From CAZXNF01 sp050741255 (GTDB taxonomy: Bacteria > Pseudomonadota > Gammaproteobacteria > Burkholderiales > SG8-41): DNA of 44,720 nucleotides. This document shows positions 16,332 to 25,190 of this stretch, in pieces. Location: the NCBI GenBank assembly GCA_050741255.1, contig JBOIEQ010000017.1, forward strand, positions 1 to 44,720, written 5' to 3'. Within the stretch, counting starts at the first letter, position 1. Every line of letters starts with the position of its first letter. Below the pieces are notes generated by a model. That model did not search any database and was not told where the DNA came from. It worked only from the letters and a program-made list of their open reading frames with translations. A program made the translations under genes and the position numbers.

Positions 16332-17027
16332 ATGCGATTGAGCCGCAGCAAGATCGAGTTGTTCCAGCGCTGCCCGCGCTGCTTCTGGCTGACCGTGAAC
16401 GCGAAAATCAGGCAGCCGTCAGGGCCGCCATTCAGTCTCAACATCGCGGTCGATCATTTGTTCAAAAACGAATTTGACGCCTATCGGGGCGGCAGTATCG
16501 TGCCGCCGCGTCTGGCAGCGGCCGGGATTCAATGCATCCCCGCCGCGCATCCCGATCTGCAAAAGTGGCGTCATAACTTCACGGGGGTATCCGCTCAGCA
16601 CGAGCCCACGGGGTATGAGCTATTTGGCGCGATCGACGATCTCTGGGTGGACAGCGAGGGCGTTCATTACGTGGTGGACTACAAAGCGACCAGCAAAAAA
16701 AGCGAAGTCAGCCTGGATGCGGACTGGCAGATCAGCTACAAGCGGCAGGCGGAGTTCTACCAATGGCTACTTCGCCGGAACGGGTTGCCCATATCGGACC
16801 GGGCCTGGTTTGTTTACACCAACGGGATCGCGGATGACGCGCCGTTCGATGATGTGCTGCGCTTCAGGACCAGGCTGATTCCTTACGACGGCGACGATTC
16901 GTGGGTGGAGCCGGCGCTGGAGTCTGTCAGTCGCTGCTTGTCCCTATCGGCTGCTCCGCAATCGGGTAGCGACTGCGAGCAGTGTCAGTATGTGGATAAA
17001 GTAATGCAGGCAGTGAGCCCAGTATGA
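16332..17027 (+). CDS. Cas4-like PD-(D/E)XK nuclease family protein
   Basis: This is a predicted single-domain nuclease of 231 residues. N-terminal RLSRSKIELFQRCPRC gives C14 and C17, and C215 and C218 (SDCEQCQY) lie near the C-terminus, a 2+2 cysteine set that fits an iron-sulfur cluster as in Cas4 and AddB. The metal site is visible as D102/D103 (GAIDDLWV), D116-Y-K118 (VVDYKAT) and the Q139-containing helix RQAEFYQWLL. I chose the ATG at 16332 because the conserved domain starts there and GAGGA precedes it; GTG/ATG at 16269/16272 would couple it to the previous gene. No cas1 or cas2 is nearby, so it is not a CRISPR adaptation gene here. Confidence 0.75.
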   Translation: MRLSRSKIELFQRCPRCFWLTVNAKIRQPSGPPFSLNIAVDHLFKNEFDAYRGGSIVPPRLAAAGIQCIPAAHPDLQKWRHNFTGVSAQHEPTGYELFGAIDDLWVDSEGVHYVVDYKATSKKSEVSLDADWQISYKRQAEFYQWLLRRNGLPISDRAWFVYTNGIADDAPFDDVLRFRTRLIPYDGDDSWVEPALESVSRCLSLSAAPQSGSDCEQCQYVDKVMQAVSPV

Positions 17028-17064
17028 GAACTACAGCCAGACCCAGTCCTCGTCCGTGAACACG

Positions 17065-19782
17065 ATGACTGCCACCGAAACGCTCGGGCTACCCAGCGAC
17101 CGGCTGCTGGCGGGTGCGGCGGATGTCCTCGTGGCCCGACGCGGCACCGCACGCGACCTGTCCGGCGTAGTGGTTCTGCTGCCCTCCCTGCACGCAGTGC
17201 CCGCAATGGCGGCTGCTCTTGCGACCGCCGCCGGCGGCGCGCTGCTCCTGCCGCGTATTACCACGCTCGCGGCCTGGGCCGCGACGATGGATGCCGGCAA
17301 GCCGCTGCTCGCCGCGACGGCGCGCGAGGCCGCGGTGTATCAGGCGCTGCACGAGCGAGGCTGGTTTGCGGAGGCGGACCTGTGGGCCGTCGCCGGTGAG
17401 CTCGGCGGACTGTTCGATGAGCTGACGCGCTGGCGCGTGCCCCTGCCGGATGCGCTGGCCGCGTTCACGCAGCAGTTGCAGAAGGCGTACAAGGCGAAAG
17501 CCGGCACGTCGCTGTCGTTCGAAGCCCGGGTGGTGCATGAGCTCTGGCGGGCACTCGACGCCACGCGCGGTGCGCTCGATCCCGAAGCGGCGTATGCCGT
17601 GCGGCTCTCCGCACTTGCCCGCACGGCTTGCGCACCGCTCCATGTAGTGGCGCTGGATCGTCCCACGCCGGCCGAGGCGGAGTTCTTCGCCCGCTATGCC
17701 GAACGCGCGCACGTCACGCAGTACGTCGCCGCCATGGACGACGAGGCGCCGCTCGCGCGCATGCTGGCTGCCGCGTGGCCGGCATCTTTGGAGGTGCCCC
17801 TCGCGGCGCGCGCGATGGCGCTGCGGGTGGTCGTGTCCGCGAGTCCGCTCGATGGCCGGCTGCGCGTGTGCGGTGCGGCGTCCGCTGAAACCGAGGCGCA
17901 GATGGTCGACGTGGCCGTGCGCGAATGGCTGCTCGCAGGCAAGCAGTCGATCGCGGTGATCGTGCAGGACCGCGTGGTCGCCCGCCGCGCGCGCGCCCTG
18001 CTCGAACGCGCGCAGGTGCTGGTCAAGGACGAAGCGGGCTGGGCGTTCTCCACCACCAGCGCCGCGACGGCAGTCGGGCGGTTGCTCGATGTGGTATCGA
18101 GCGGCGCTTACTATCGCGACCTGCTCGATCTCATGAAGTCGCCGTTCGCGTTCGCAGACGTGCCGCGCGAGGCGCGGCAGGCGGCTGTGGCGCGTTTCGA
18201 GCGGGCCGTGCGCGAGCATGGACAGGTTGCGGACCTCGATGCGTTTCTCGCGCTCTCCGACCGGATGCAGGATGCGGAAGTGCGCGCGCTGCTGGAACGC
18301 GTGGCGAATGCGACCCGCGAGTTCACGCGTCGCAGCCGCACGCTGGCCGGCTGGCTGGAGGCGCTCGGCCGGGCGCTCGCGGCGATCGGCATCACCGGCG
18401 GGTTCGAGGCGGATGCGGCGGGCGCGCAACTGCTCGAACTGCTCGACGACCTCGCCCGCGAGCTGGCGGAGGACCGCCTCGCGGTGAGTCTGGCCGACTG
18501 GCGGCGCTGGCTTGCGCGCAAATTTGAGCGAGCTACTTTCCGCGACCGCGCGATCGACAGCCCGGTCATCTTCACCACGCTCGCCGCCGCGCGGCTGCGC
18601 CCCTTCGACGGCGCCATTCTGGTCGGCGGCGACGCGCTCCATTTGCCGGGGCCGGATACCGGGGGGCTGTTCTTCAACCAGGGCGTGCGGGCGGAGCTTG
18701 GACTGCCGACGCGGGCCGAGGTGCTGGCCGAACTGCAAACGGAACTCGGCGCCCTGCTCGTCACCGCTGGCGAAACCGTGGTCACGTGGCAGGCCCGTGC
18801 GGACGGCGAACCCAACCTGCTGTCGCCGTTTCTGCAGCGTCTGACGACGCTGCACGCGCTGGCCTGGGGCGGTGACCTCGCGGATGACACGCTGGCCACA
18901 CGGCTCTCCGGCGCGACGGTGGCGGCGTTCGACGCCGCGCCGCTGCCCGCGCCGATCCGCCAGCCGTTTCCGTCCGCGGCGCCGGCGCTGGTGCCCGAAA
19001 AGATTTCCGCGAGCGGCTACAACACGCTCATGGCCTGCCCGTACCAGTTCCACGCGCGCTACCTGCTCGGACTGGGTGAGGCCGACGAGGTGAAGGAGGA
19101 GATCGACAAGTCCGCGTACGGGCAGGCGGTGCACGCAGTGCTGGCGCGGTTTCACGGCCAGCATCCGGTCGTGTCGGCGCTGGCGCCCGACGAGGCGGTG
19201 AATTTGCTTACGCGCTATTCCGATCAGGCGTTCCGCGAGGCGATTGCCGCCAATCCGCTGGACGCCGCGTGGCTCGCGCGCTGGAAGGGGCTGATACCCG
19301 CCTACATCGAATGGCAGCTGGCGCGGGAGCGCGAAGGCTGGCGCTTCGCGGCGGGCGAGGCCGCCCGCGCGATCGCGATCGAGACACCGGGTGGGCGCAC
19401 CTTCACCCTGCGCGGCCGGCTCGACCGCGTGGATCGCCGGGAGGACACCGGCACGATCAACGTGATCGACTACAAACTGCGCCGCAGGGCGTTGCTGGAA
19501 AAAGGACTCAAGGCGCGCGGCGAGGACGTGCAACTGCCGGTCTACGCGCTGCTGTGGGCGGAGCCGGTGGCGGCGGGCTTGTATCTGTCCATCGAGCGCG
19601 AGGGCGTCGAGGAGGTCGCTGCCGCGGACGATCTCGCGGCGCTGGCCGTGGAAACGCGCGACCGCCTCGCCGCTGTTTACGACGCGCTGCATGACGAGGT
19701 GGCGCTGCCCGCGCAGGGCACGGCCGCGGCCTGCGAATATTGCGAAATGCGCGGCCTGTGCCGCCGGGGGCAGTGGGCGTGA
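17065..19782 (+). CDS. addB: AddB-like helicase-nuclease subunit
   Basis: This is the predicted partner of AddA in double-strand-break end resection. The 905-residue protein has an inactivated helicase-like N-terminal part and a C-terminal PD-(D/E)XK nuclease: GRLDRVDRREDTGTINVIDYK near residues 783-801, with D and K of the catalytic site. Iron-sulfur staple cysteines are visible at MACPYQF (about 657) and C-x2-C-x5-C in CEYCEMRGLC (about 890-899). I chose the ATG at 17065; a GTG at 17056 is the alternative. Its end overlaps the AddA start (GTGA), so they are coupled. This is the divergent proteobacterial AddB type. Confidence 0.85.
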   Translation: MTATETLGLPSDRLLAGAADVLVARRGTARDLSGVVVLLPSLHAVPAMAAALATAAGGALLLPRITTLAAWAATMDAGKPLLAATAREAAVYQALHERGWFAEADLWAVAGELGGLFDELTRWRVPLPDALAAFTQQLQKAYKAKAGTSLSFEARVVHELWRALDATRGALDPEAAYAVRLSALARTACAPLHVVALDRPTPAEAEFFARYAERAHVTQYVAAMDDEAPLARMLAAAWPASLEVPLAARAMALRVVVSASPLDGRLRVCGAASAETEAQMVDVAVREWLLAGKQSIAVIVQDRVVARRARALLERAQVLVKDEAGWAFSTTSAATAVGRLLDVVSSGAYYRDLLDLMKSPFAFADVPREARQAAVARFERAVREHGQVADLDAFLALSDRMQDAEVRALLERVANATREFTRRSRTLAGWLEALGRALAAIGITGGFEADAAGAQLLELLDDLARELAEDRLAVSLADWRRWLARKFERATFRDRAIDSPVIFTTLAAARLRPFDGAILVGGDALHLPGPDTGGLFFNQGVRAELGLPTRAEVLAELQTELGALLVTAGETVVTWQARADGEPNLLSPFLQRLTTLHALAWGGDLADDTLATRLSGATVAAFDAAPLPAPIRQPFPSAAPALVPEKISASGYNTLMACPYQFHARYLLGLGEADEVKEEIDKSAYGQAVHAVLARFHGQHPVVSALAPDEAVNLLTRYSDQAFREAIAANPLDAAWLARWKGLIPAYIEWQLAREREGWRFAAGEAARAIAIETPGGRTFTLRGRLDRVDRREDTGTINVIDYKLRRRALLEKGLKARGEDVQLPVYALLWAEPVAAGLYLSIEREGVEEVAAADDLAALAVETRDRLAAVYDALHDEVALPAQGTAAACEYCEMRGLCRRGQWA

Positions 19783-22700
19783 GCGACGCGACGGACACGC
19801 GCAACCGCGACGCGCTCGATCCCGCGCGCTCGGTGGTGGTCGAGGCCTGCGCGGGCAGCGGCAAGACCTGGCTGCTGGTGTCGCGCATCGTGCGGCTGCT
19901 GCTCGCGGGCGCCGGGCCTTCGGAAATTCTCGCCATCACGTTTACGCGCAAGGCCGCGCAGGAAATGGCGGCGCGGCTGCGCAGCTGGCTCGCGCTGCTC
20001 GCGACCGGCAGCGACGACGAGGTGCTCGACTTCCTGCGCCAGCGCGAGGTGGCGGAGGACCAGCTCGCCGCGCTGCTGCCGGTCGCGCGCGGTCTCTACG
20101 AAAAAGTCCTGACGGCACAGCCCTCCGTCACCGTGAGCACGTTCCATGCGTGGTTTCTGCAACTCATGCGCCGTGCGCCGCTGAATGCGGGCGCGCCGGG
20201 CGACGTGACGCTCGCGGAGCAGACGTCCGGACTGGTCGACGACGCCTGGCAGCGGTTCGCGGCGGCGACCGCGCGCGACCGCGACAGCCCCGCCGCACGG
20301 GGGCTGGACACCCTGTTCACGGAATACGGGCTCGAGAACACGCGCAAGCTGCTCGGCCGTTTCCTGCGCCGGCGGGCGGACTGGTGGGCCTACGCGGAGG
20401 GCGGCGATGCCGGGGCCGCGGTGGCCAGGGCGCTGGAGGCATTGGAAGCTGCGATGCGCCTGCCGCCCGGCACGGACGTGCTCGCCGCGTTGTTGGGCGA
20501 TGCGCGCTTCGTGGAGGACCTGCGGCGGTTCGCGGACTGGCTCGCGAAAAACACACCGACGGATCAGGCATTCGGCGAACAGCTGACCGCGGCTCTCGCG
20601 CTCGCTGATCCTGCGATGCAGTTTCCAGCAGTGCGGGCGGCGCTGCTTCGGGGAGACGGTGAACCCCTCTCGCGCAAGTCGGGCAAAGCACAGGCCAAGC
20701 GCCTCGGTGCCGAAGGCGAGAGCGTGTTCCTCGACCTGCACGGCGCGCTCGCCGCGCGCGTGCAGCAGGCGCTGCAGGACCTGGCCGACCAGTGTGCTTA
20801 CCGGTTGAACGCGGCGGCGCTGCCCTGCGCCGTGCAACTGCTGGCTGCCTATGAAGAGGTCAAGCGCGACCGGCAGGTGATCGACTACGCCGACATCGAG
20901 TGGCACGCGTGGCGGCTGCTCGCGGACAGCGACCACGCGGCGTACCTGCAGGCCAAGCTCGACAGCCGCTACGCCCACGTGCTGCTCGACGAATTCCAGG
21001 ACACCAATCCGCTGCAGTGGCTGACACTCAAGGCATGGTTCGACGCGGCGGCGGAAGCCGATGCCCGGCCGACGGTGTTTCTGGTCGGTGACCCGAAGCA
21101 GTCGATCTACCGCTTCCGGCGGGCGGAGGCGAAGCTGTTCGGCGCGGCCGCGGCGTACCTCGGGCAGCATTTCGGCGCGCGCCGGCTCGCGCAGAACGAA
21201 TCGCGCCGCTGCGCGCCGGCCGTGATCGAGGCGGTGAACCGCGTGTTTGGTGGCCTTGGCGACGCGTTCGAGGGGTTTGCGCCGCATACGGCGCATTACA
21301 CGGCCAAGCCTGGCCGCGTCGAAGTGCTGCCGCTGGAGGCGGTTGATCCCGCGCAGGACGCGGAGGCGGACGCTGACGCCGTGCTGCGCAATCCACTGGA
21401 GCGCCCGCTCGTGATCGCCGACGATCAGCGGCGCGCGAACGAAGCCGGGACGCTCGCCAGGCGCCTGAAAGAAGCGGTGGGCCACTGGACGGTGTGGAGC
21501 GACCACCGCGGCGAGTCGCAGCGCGCGGCCCGCTACGGCGACGTGATGATCCTGGTCCGCCGCCGCACGCATCTCGAAACCTACGAACAGGCGCTGCGCG
21601 AAGCCCGCATTCCCTTCGTGACCTCCCGGCAGGGCGGCCTGCTCGACACGCTGGAAGCGCAGGACATGACGGCGCTGCTCGAATTCCTGGTTGCGCCGTT
21701 TGCCGACCTCAAACTCGCGCATGCGTTGCGCGCGCCGATGTTCGGCGCAAGCGACGATGATCTCGTCGCGCTGGCCGGCACGCCGGGCGCCACGTGGCGG
21801 GAGCGCCTGTCGACGCTGGTGGCGGCGAAGGGTGCGAGTCCCGCCCTGCAGCGCGCGGACCGGCTCATCGCGGGCTGGCAGGACACGTTCGACCGCCTGC
21901 CGGTCCACGATCTGCTCGACCGCATCTATTTCGAGGGCGACGTGATCGCGCGCTACCGGGCGGCCGTGCCCGCGGTCATGGCGCCGGCCGTGACCGCGAA
22001 CCTGCACGCGTTCATGCAGCGCGCGCTCGACACCGACGCCGGCCGCTACCCGAGCCTGCCGCGCTTCCTCGACGAACTGCGCGACCTGCGCGCGGCCCCC
22101 CCGGAGGAAGCACCGGGCGAGGGTACGGTGGAAATGGCAGGCGACAACGGCGATGCCGTGCGCATCCACACCGTGCACGGCGCGAAAGGATTGGAAGCGC
22201 CGATCGTCTGGCTGCCCGACTGCGCCGCGCGCACGGAAGGCCCCGACGGTTACGACGTCATGGTGGCGTGGGACGGTGAAGCCGCCGCGCCGGCGCACTT
22301 CTCGCTGTGGTCGCGACAGGGGGAGCGCGCCGCCGTGCAGATCGACATTGCGGAAGCGGAGGCGTTGCGTGCCGCGCGCGAGAACCTGAACCTGCTGTAT
22401 GTCGCGATGACGCGCGCGCAGCAGGTGCTGGTCGTCAGCGGCTGCGCGCCGACCCGGGGCAACGTGCCTGCGGACAGCTGGTACGCCCGGGTGCAGGCGG
22501 CGCTGGCGCCGGCGGCGGAGACCGGCGCGGCGCTGCCGCTGATGCTGACGCCGCCGCTGGCGACGGTCGTTCCGCAGACCGTGCTGCCCGCGAGCGTGTC
22601 ACCGGCGCTGTCCCGGCCCAGGAAGACCGGCTCGCGTCATGCCGCGATGGCCGGGCAAGGCGAGCGCTATGGGACGCGGTTCCACGTACTGATGGAGCGG

Positions 22701-23117
22701 CTGAGCGCGGACCGCACGCTTGCGCGCGCGGCGTTCCAGCGCGAGTTCGGTGTGCCGGCGGCGGAGATGGAATCGCTGTGGGCACAGGCGCAAGGCGTGC
22801 TGGGCGCGGCCGCGCTGGCGCGCTTCTTCGATCCGGCGCGCTACGTCCGTGCGCTCAATGAGGTGCCGTTCGTGACCGCGGCGGGCGCGCAGGGCCGCCT
22901 CGATCGCCTCGTTGAATTCACCGACGAAGTCTGGGTGCTCGACTACAAGACGGGCGACAGCGATCCGCAGGCCGCGCTGGCCGCGTACCGCCCGCAACTC
23001 GACGGCTATCTCGTGGCGATGCGCGCGCTGTTCGGTGCGAAGACGGTGCGCGCGGCGCTGGTGTTGAAGGGCGGGTTGCTGGTCGAGGCGGCTCAGCCTG
23101 GCCGTTCCGGCCAATAA
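19779..23117 (+). CDS. addA: AddA-type UvrD/Rep helicase-nuclease
   Basis: This is a predicted 3'-5' DNA helicase with a nuclease domain, acting with AddB to process broken ends for RecA loading (1112 aa). Motif I is ACAGSGKT at residues 23-30, then Ia ITFTRKAAQEM, motif II VLLDEFQDTNPLQW, motif III GDPKQSIYRFRRA, motif V TVHGAKGLEAPIVWLPD and motif VI LLYVAMTRAQQ. The C-terminal nuclease has GRLDRLVEF and VWVLDYKTGD. The GTG start overlaps the addB stop by four bases. Its last 25 bases overlap the end of the convergent amidohydrolase gene. Confidence 0.92.
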   Translation: MSDATDTRNRDALDPARSVVVEACAGSGKTWLLVSRIVRLLLAGAGPSEILAITFTRKAAQEMAARLRSWLALLATGSDDEVLDFLRQREVAEDQLAALLPVARGLYEKVLTAQPSVTVSTFHAWFLQLMRRAPLNAGAPGDVTLAEQTSGLVDDAWQRFAAATARDRDSPAARGLDTLFTEYGLENTRKLLGRFLRRRADWWAYAEGGDAGAAVARALEALEAAMRLPPGTDVLAALLGDARFVEDLRRFADWLAKNTPTDQAFGEQLTAALALADPAMQFPAVRAALLRGDGEPLSRKSGKAQAKRLGAEGESVFLDLHGALAARVQQALQDLADQCAYRLNAAALPCAVQLLAAYEEVKRDRQVIDYADIEWHAWRLLADSDHAAYLQAKLDSRYAHVLLDEFQDTNPLQWLTLKAWFDAAAEADARPTVFLVGDPKQSIYRFRRAEAKLFGAAAAYLGQHFGARRLAQNESRRCAPAVIEAVNRVFGGLGDAFEGFAPHTAHYTAKPGRVEVLPLEAVDPAQDAEADADAVLRNPLERPLVIADDQRRANEAGTLARRLKEAVGHWTVWSDHRGESQRAARYGDVMILVRRRTHLETYEQALREARIPFVTSRQGGLLDTLEAQDMTALLEFLVAPFADLKLAHALRAPMFGASDDDLVALAGTPGATWRERLSTLVAAKGASPALQRADRLIAGWQDTFDRLPVHDLLDRIYFEGDVIARYRAAVPAVMAPAVTANLHAFMQRALDTDAGRYPSLPRFLDELRDLRAAPPEEAPGEGTVEMAGDNGDAVRIHTVHGAKGLEAPIVWLPDCAARTEGPDGYDVMVAWDGEAAAPAHFSLWSRQGERAAVQIDIAEAEALRAARENLNLLYVAMTRAQQVLVVSGCAPTRGNVPADSWYARVQAALAPAAETGAALPLMLTPPLATVVPQTVLPASVSPALSRPRKTGSRHAAMAGQGERYGTRFHVLMERLSADRTLARAAFQREFGVPAAEMESLWAQAQGVLGAAALARFFDPARYVRALNEVPFVTAAGAQGRLDRLVEFTDEVWVLDYKTGDSDPQAALAAYRPQLDGYLVAMRALFGAKTVRAALVLKGGLLVEAAQPGRSGQ

Positions 23118-23965
23118 AGCCGCGTCGGGTTGTCGACCAGGATTTTCCGGCGCAGCGCCTCGTCCGGCACCGTTTCCGCGAACAGATCCACCTGTTCGCC
23201 GTCGTTCGGCATTTCCTTCACGTTCGGATGCGGAAAGTCGGTGCCCCACAGCACGCGGTCGGGCGCGGCTTCGATCAGCGCGCGCGCGTAGGGCATCGCG
23301 TCACGGAACGGTTTGCCCGTGGAGGACACGCGCTCGGAACCGCTCACCTTGACCCACACGCGCTCGTCTTTCATCAGGTCGAGCAGGGTGAGGAAGGGTT
23401 TCTGCTGAAGGCCCTCCTTCGCCTGCACGCGGCCCATGTGGTCGATGAGGTAAACAATGTCGAGCTTGGTGAGGAAGGGGCGGTAGGTGCCGATGTCCTG
23501 CGCGTCGAGGTGCACCTGCAGGTGCCAGCCCAGGGGCTTGATGCGCGCGACGACGCTTTCGATCACCGCGAGGTCGGCGGCGCCGCCGAGGTGGGCCACG
23601 AAGTTGAAGCGCACGCCGCGCACGCCGGCGGCATGCAGATCCTGGAGTTCGCGGTCGGTGACGTCCCGGCCCACCATCGCGACGCCTCGCCAGCGGCCCT
23701 GCGACCACTGCATGGCGTCCACCATCGCGCGGTTGTCGGTGCCGTGACAACTCGCCTGCACCAGCACCGCACGCTCGAAGCCGAGATGCTGGTGGAGCGC
23801 GGCGAGCCTTTCTCTGCCCGCGTCCGGCGGCGTGTAGGTGCGCGTCGGCGAGTACGGAAACCGGTCACCCGGCCCGAAGATGTGGCAGTGGGCATCGCAG
23901 GCGCCGGGCGGCGGCGTGTACTTCGGCTTGATCGGGTTCGGGTCGGGCGCGAGGATGGATTTCAT
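23093..23965 (-). CDS. Amidohydrolase 2 family protein (LigI-like)
   Basis: This is a predicted TIM-barrel metal hydrolase of 290 residues. CDAHCHIFGPGDRFPY gives the H26-x-H28 pair, and the barrel ends with VLWGTDFPHPN, whose Asp is the usual catalytic residue. This pattern and the length are those of 2-pyrone-4,6-dicarboxylate hydrolase (LigI) and its many relatives, which hydrolyse lactones or decarboxylate aromatic acids. The ATG at 23965 is chosen because sequence upstream is repeat DNA. The Bug gene upstream (24081-25049) is codirectional, a frequent pairing for uptake or sensing of the same acid. Confidence 0.85.
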   Translation of the reverse strand: MKSILAPDPNPIKPKYTPPPGACDAHCHIFGPGDRFPYSPTRTYTPPDAGRERLAALHQHLGFERAVLVQASCHGTDNRAMVDAMQWSQGRWRGVAMVGRDVTDRELQDLHAAGVRGVRFNFVAHLGGAADLAVIESVVARIKPLGWHLQVHLDAQDIGTYRPFLTKLDIVYLIDHMGRVQAKEGLQQKPFLTLLDLMKDERVWVKVSGSERVSSTGKPFRDAMPYARALIEAAPDRVLWGTDFPHPNVKEMPNDGEQVDLFAETVPDEALRRKILVDNPTRLYWPERPG

Positions 23966-23975
23966 GGTGAGAGCG

Positions 23976-24077
23976 CGGGATTGGGGATTCGGGATTTGGG
24001 ATTTGAAACCGGTGGCCAGAGGTCGGGGTGATGGGCGGTTTTGACTTCCAATCCCCAATCCCGAATCTCCAATCCCG
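23976..24077. repeat. Inverted pair of G-rich 29-base repeats
   Basis: One copy at 23976-24004 (CGGGATTGGGGATTC... pattern) and an inverted copy at 24049-24077 agree at 26 of 29 positions. They flank 44 bases between the Bug stop and the amidohydrolase start. Transcribed, they can fold into one long hairpin. The first copy has four G-runs with 3-4-base loops, the spacing of a G-quadruplex, on the plus strand. A third copy lies at 26225-26254. From memory, repeats of this kind occur in xanthomonads and other proteobacteria. Confidence 0.75.
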
Positions 24078-24080
24078 TTA

Positions 24081-25049
24081 TTACTGCCTTTCAATCTTCG
24101 CGGTCGCGATCACCGCTTTCCACTTCACGATCTCGGCGGCGAAGAACGTCCGGAACTCCTCCGGCGTGCTGCCGCGGGCCTCGACGCCGAGTTCCGGGAA
24201 GCGCGCGCGGATGTCGGGTGCTGCGAGCGCGGCGTTGATCGCCTGGTTCAGCCGGTCCACGACCACGCGCGGGGTTTTCGCCGGCGCGCCGATGCCGTTC
24301 CAGCCGGTCACCTGATAGCCCGGCACGCCGGCCTCGGCCACGGTCGGCACGTCCGGCAGGCCCGAGAAGCGCACCGGCAGCGTCACCGCCAGCGGGCGCA
24401 GCGCGCCGGCCTTGATCTGGCCGATGATGGGCGCCACCACCTCGAACGCCACTTGCACGTTGTTGCCACGCAGCGCGGAGACCAGTGCCGCGGTGCTGTT
24501 GAACGGCACGGTGGTCGTGTCGAGGCCGGCCATGGACTTGAAGAGCTCCGCCGACAGATGCTGCGTGCTGCCGATGACGACCGTGCCGACGTTCAGCTTG
24601 CCGGGCGCCGCCTTCGCCTGTCCGATCAGGTCCTTCAGGCTGCGCAGCGACGAATCGGGTGCGGCGAGGATCACGATGCCGAAGGTCGTCATGGTGGAGA
24701 CCGGCGCGAAGTCCTTCTGCGCGTCGTACGGCAACGACTTGAACAGCCCCGCGCTGATCGCGTGCAGGTTGTTCAGCAGCAGCAGTGTGTGACCGTCCGG
24801 CTCGGCACGCGCCACGATCTCCGAGGCCACCGTGCCGCCGGCGCTCGGCCGGTTGTCGATGATGACCTGTTGGCCGAAGGACTCGGACAGCTTTTGCGCC
24901 ACGGCGCGCGACGTGATGTCGCCGACGCCGCCGGGGGCGAAGGGTACCAGCAGGCGGATCGGGCGCGTGGGCCAGGTGGATTGCGCGTTGGCGGGCGGGC
25001 ACGCAGCGGCGAAGGCCGCGCTCAGGCACAGGCAGGTGAAGGCACGCAT
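24081..25049 (-). CDS. Bug/TctC family periplasmic binding protein 1
   Basis: This is a secreted solute-binding protein of 322 residues. A Sec signal peptide ends near ANAQS, followed by the Bug core: RPIRLLVPFAPGGVGDITSRAVAQKL, IIDNRPSAGGTVASEIVARAEPDGHTLL and PDVPTVAEAGVPGY. Bug proteins bind carboxylates, amides or aromatic acids in the periplasm. A strong GGAGGAG precedes the ATG. Its likely partner is the LigI-like hydrolase downstream, separated by the inverted G-rich repeats. The 141-base gap to the divergent dehydrogenase must hold both promoters; none is clear. Confidence 0.93.
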   Translation of the reverse strand: MRAFTCLCLSAAFAAACPPANAQSTWPTRPIRLLVPFAPGGVGDITSRAVAQKLSESFGQQVIIDNRPSAGGTVASEIVARAEPDGHTLLLLNNLHAISAGLFKSLPYDAQKDFAPVSTMTTFGIVILAAPDSSLRSLKDLIGQAKAAPGKLNVGTVVIGSTQHLSAELFKSMAGLDTTTVPFNSTAALVSALRGNNVQVAFEVVAPIIGQIKAGALRPLAVTLPVRFSGLPDVPTVAEAGVPGYQVTGWNGIGAPAKTPRVVVDRLNQAINAALAAPDIRARFPELGVEARGSTPEEFRTFFAAEIVKWKAVIATAKIERQ

Positions 25050-25190
25050 GGTTTTCTCCTCCTCCCGTCAGCGAATCGCGGCAAGGTCGCGCAGCGTAAG
25101 GCGCGCGTGATGACCCGGTCAAGCGGCAACGCTTGACGGCCCGCACGGGTCAAGCGAAGCTCGTGCTTCTTCTTTCCGGGGGCGCCACCC

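Noticed and set aside
16332..17027. Reading the Cas4-like gene as part of a CRISPR-Cas locus
   Set aside because: No cas1, cas2, effector genes or regularly spaced repeats anywhere in the window.
17089..22298. Very long open frames on the minus strand opposite addB and addA (over 860 codons each)
   Set aside because: They are antisense shadows of GC-rich coding DNA: Arg/Gly/His-rich, no family motifs, and the plus-strand frames carry full AddB/AddA motifs.
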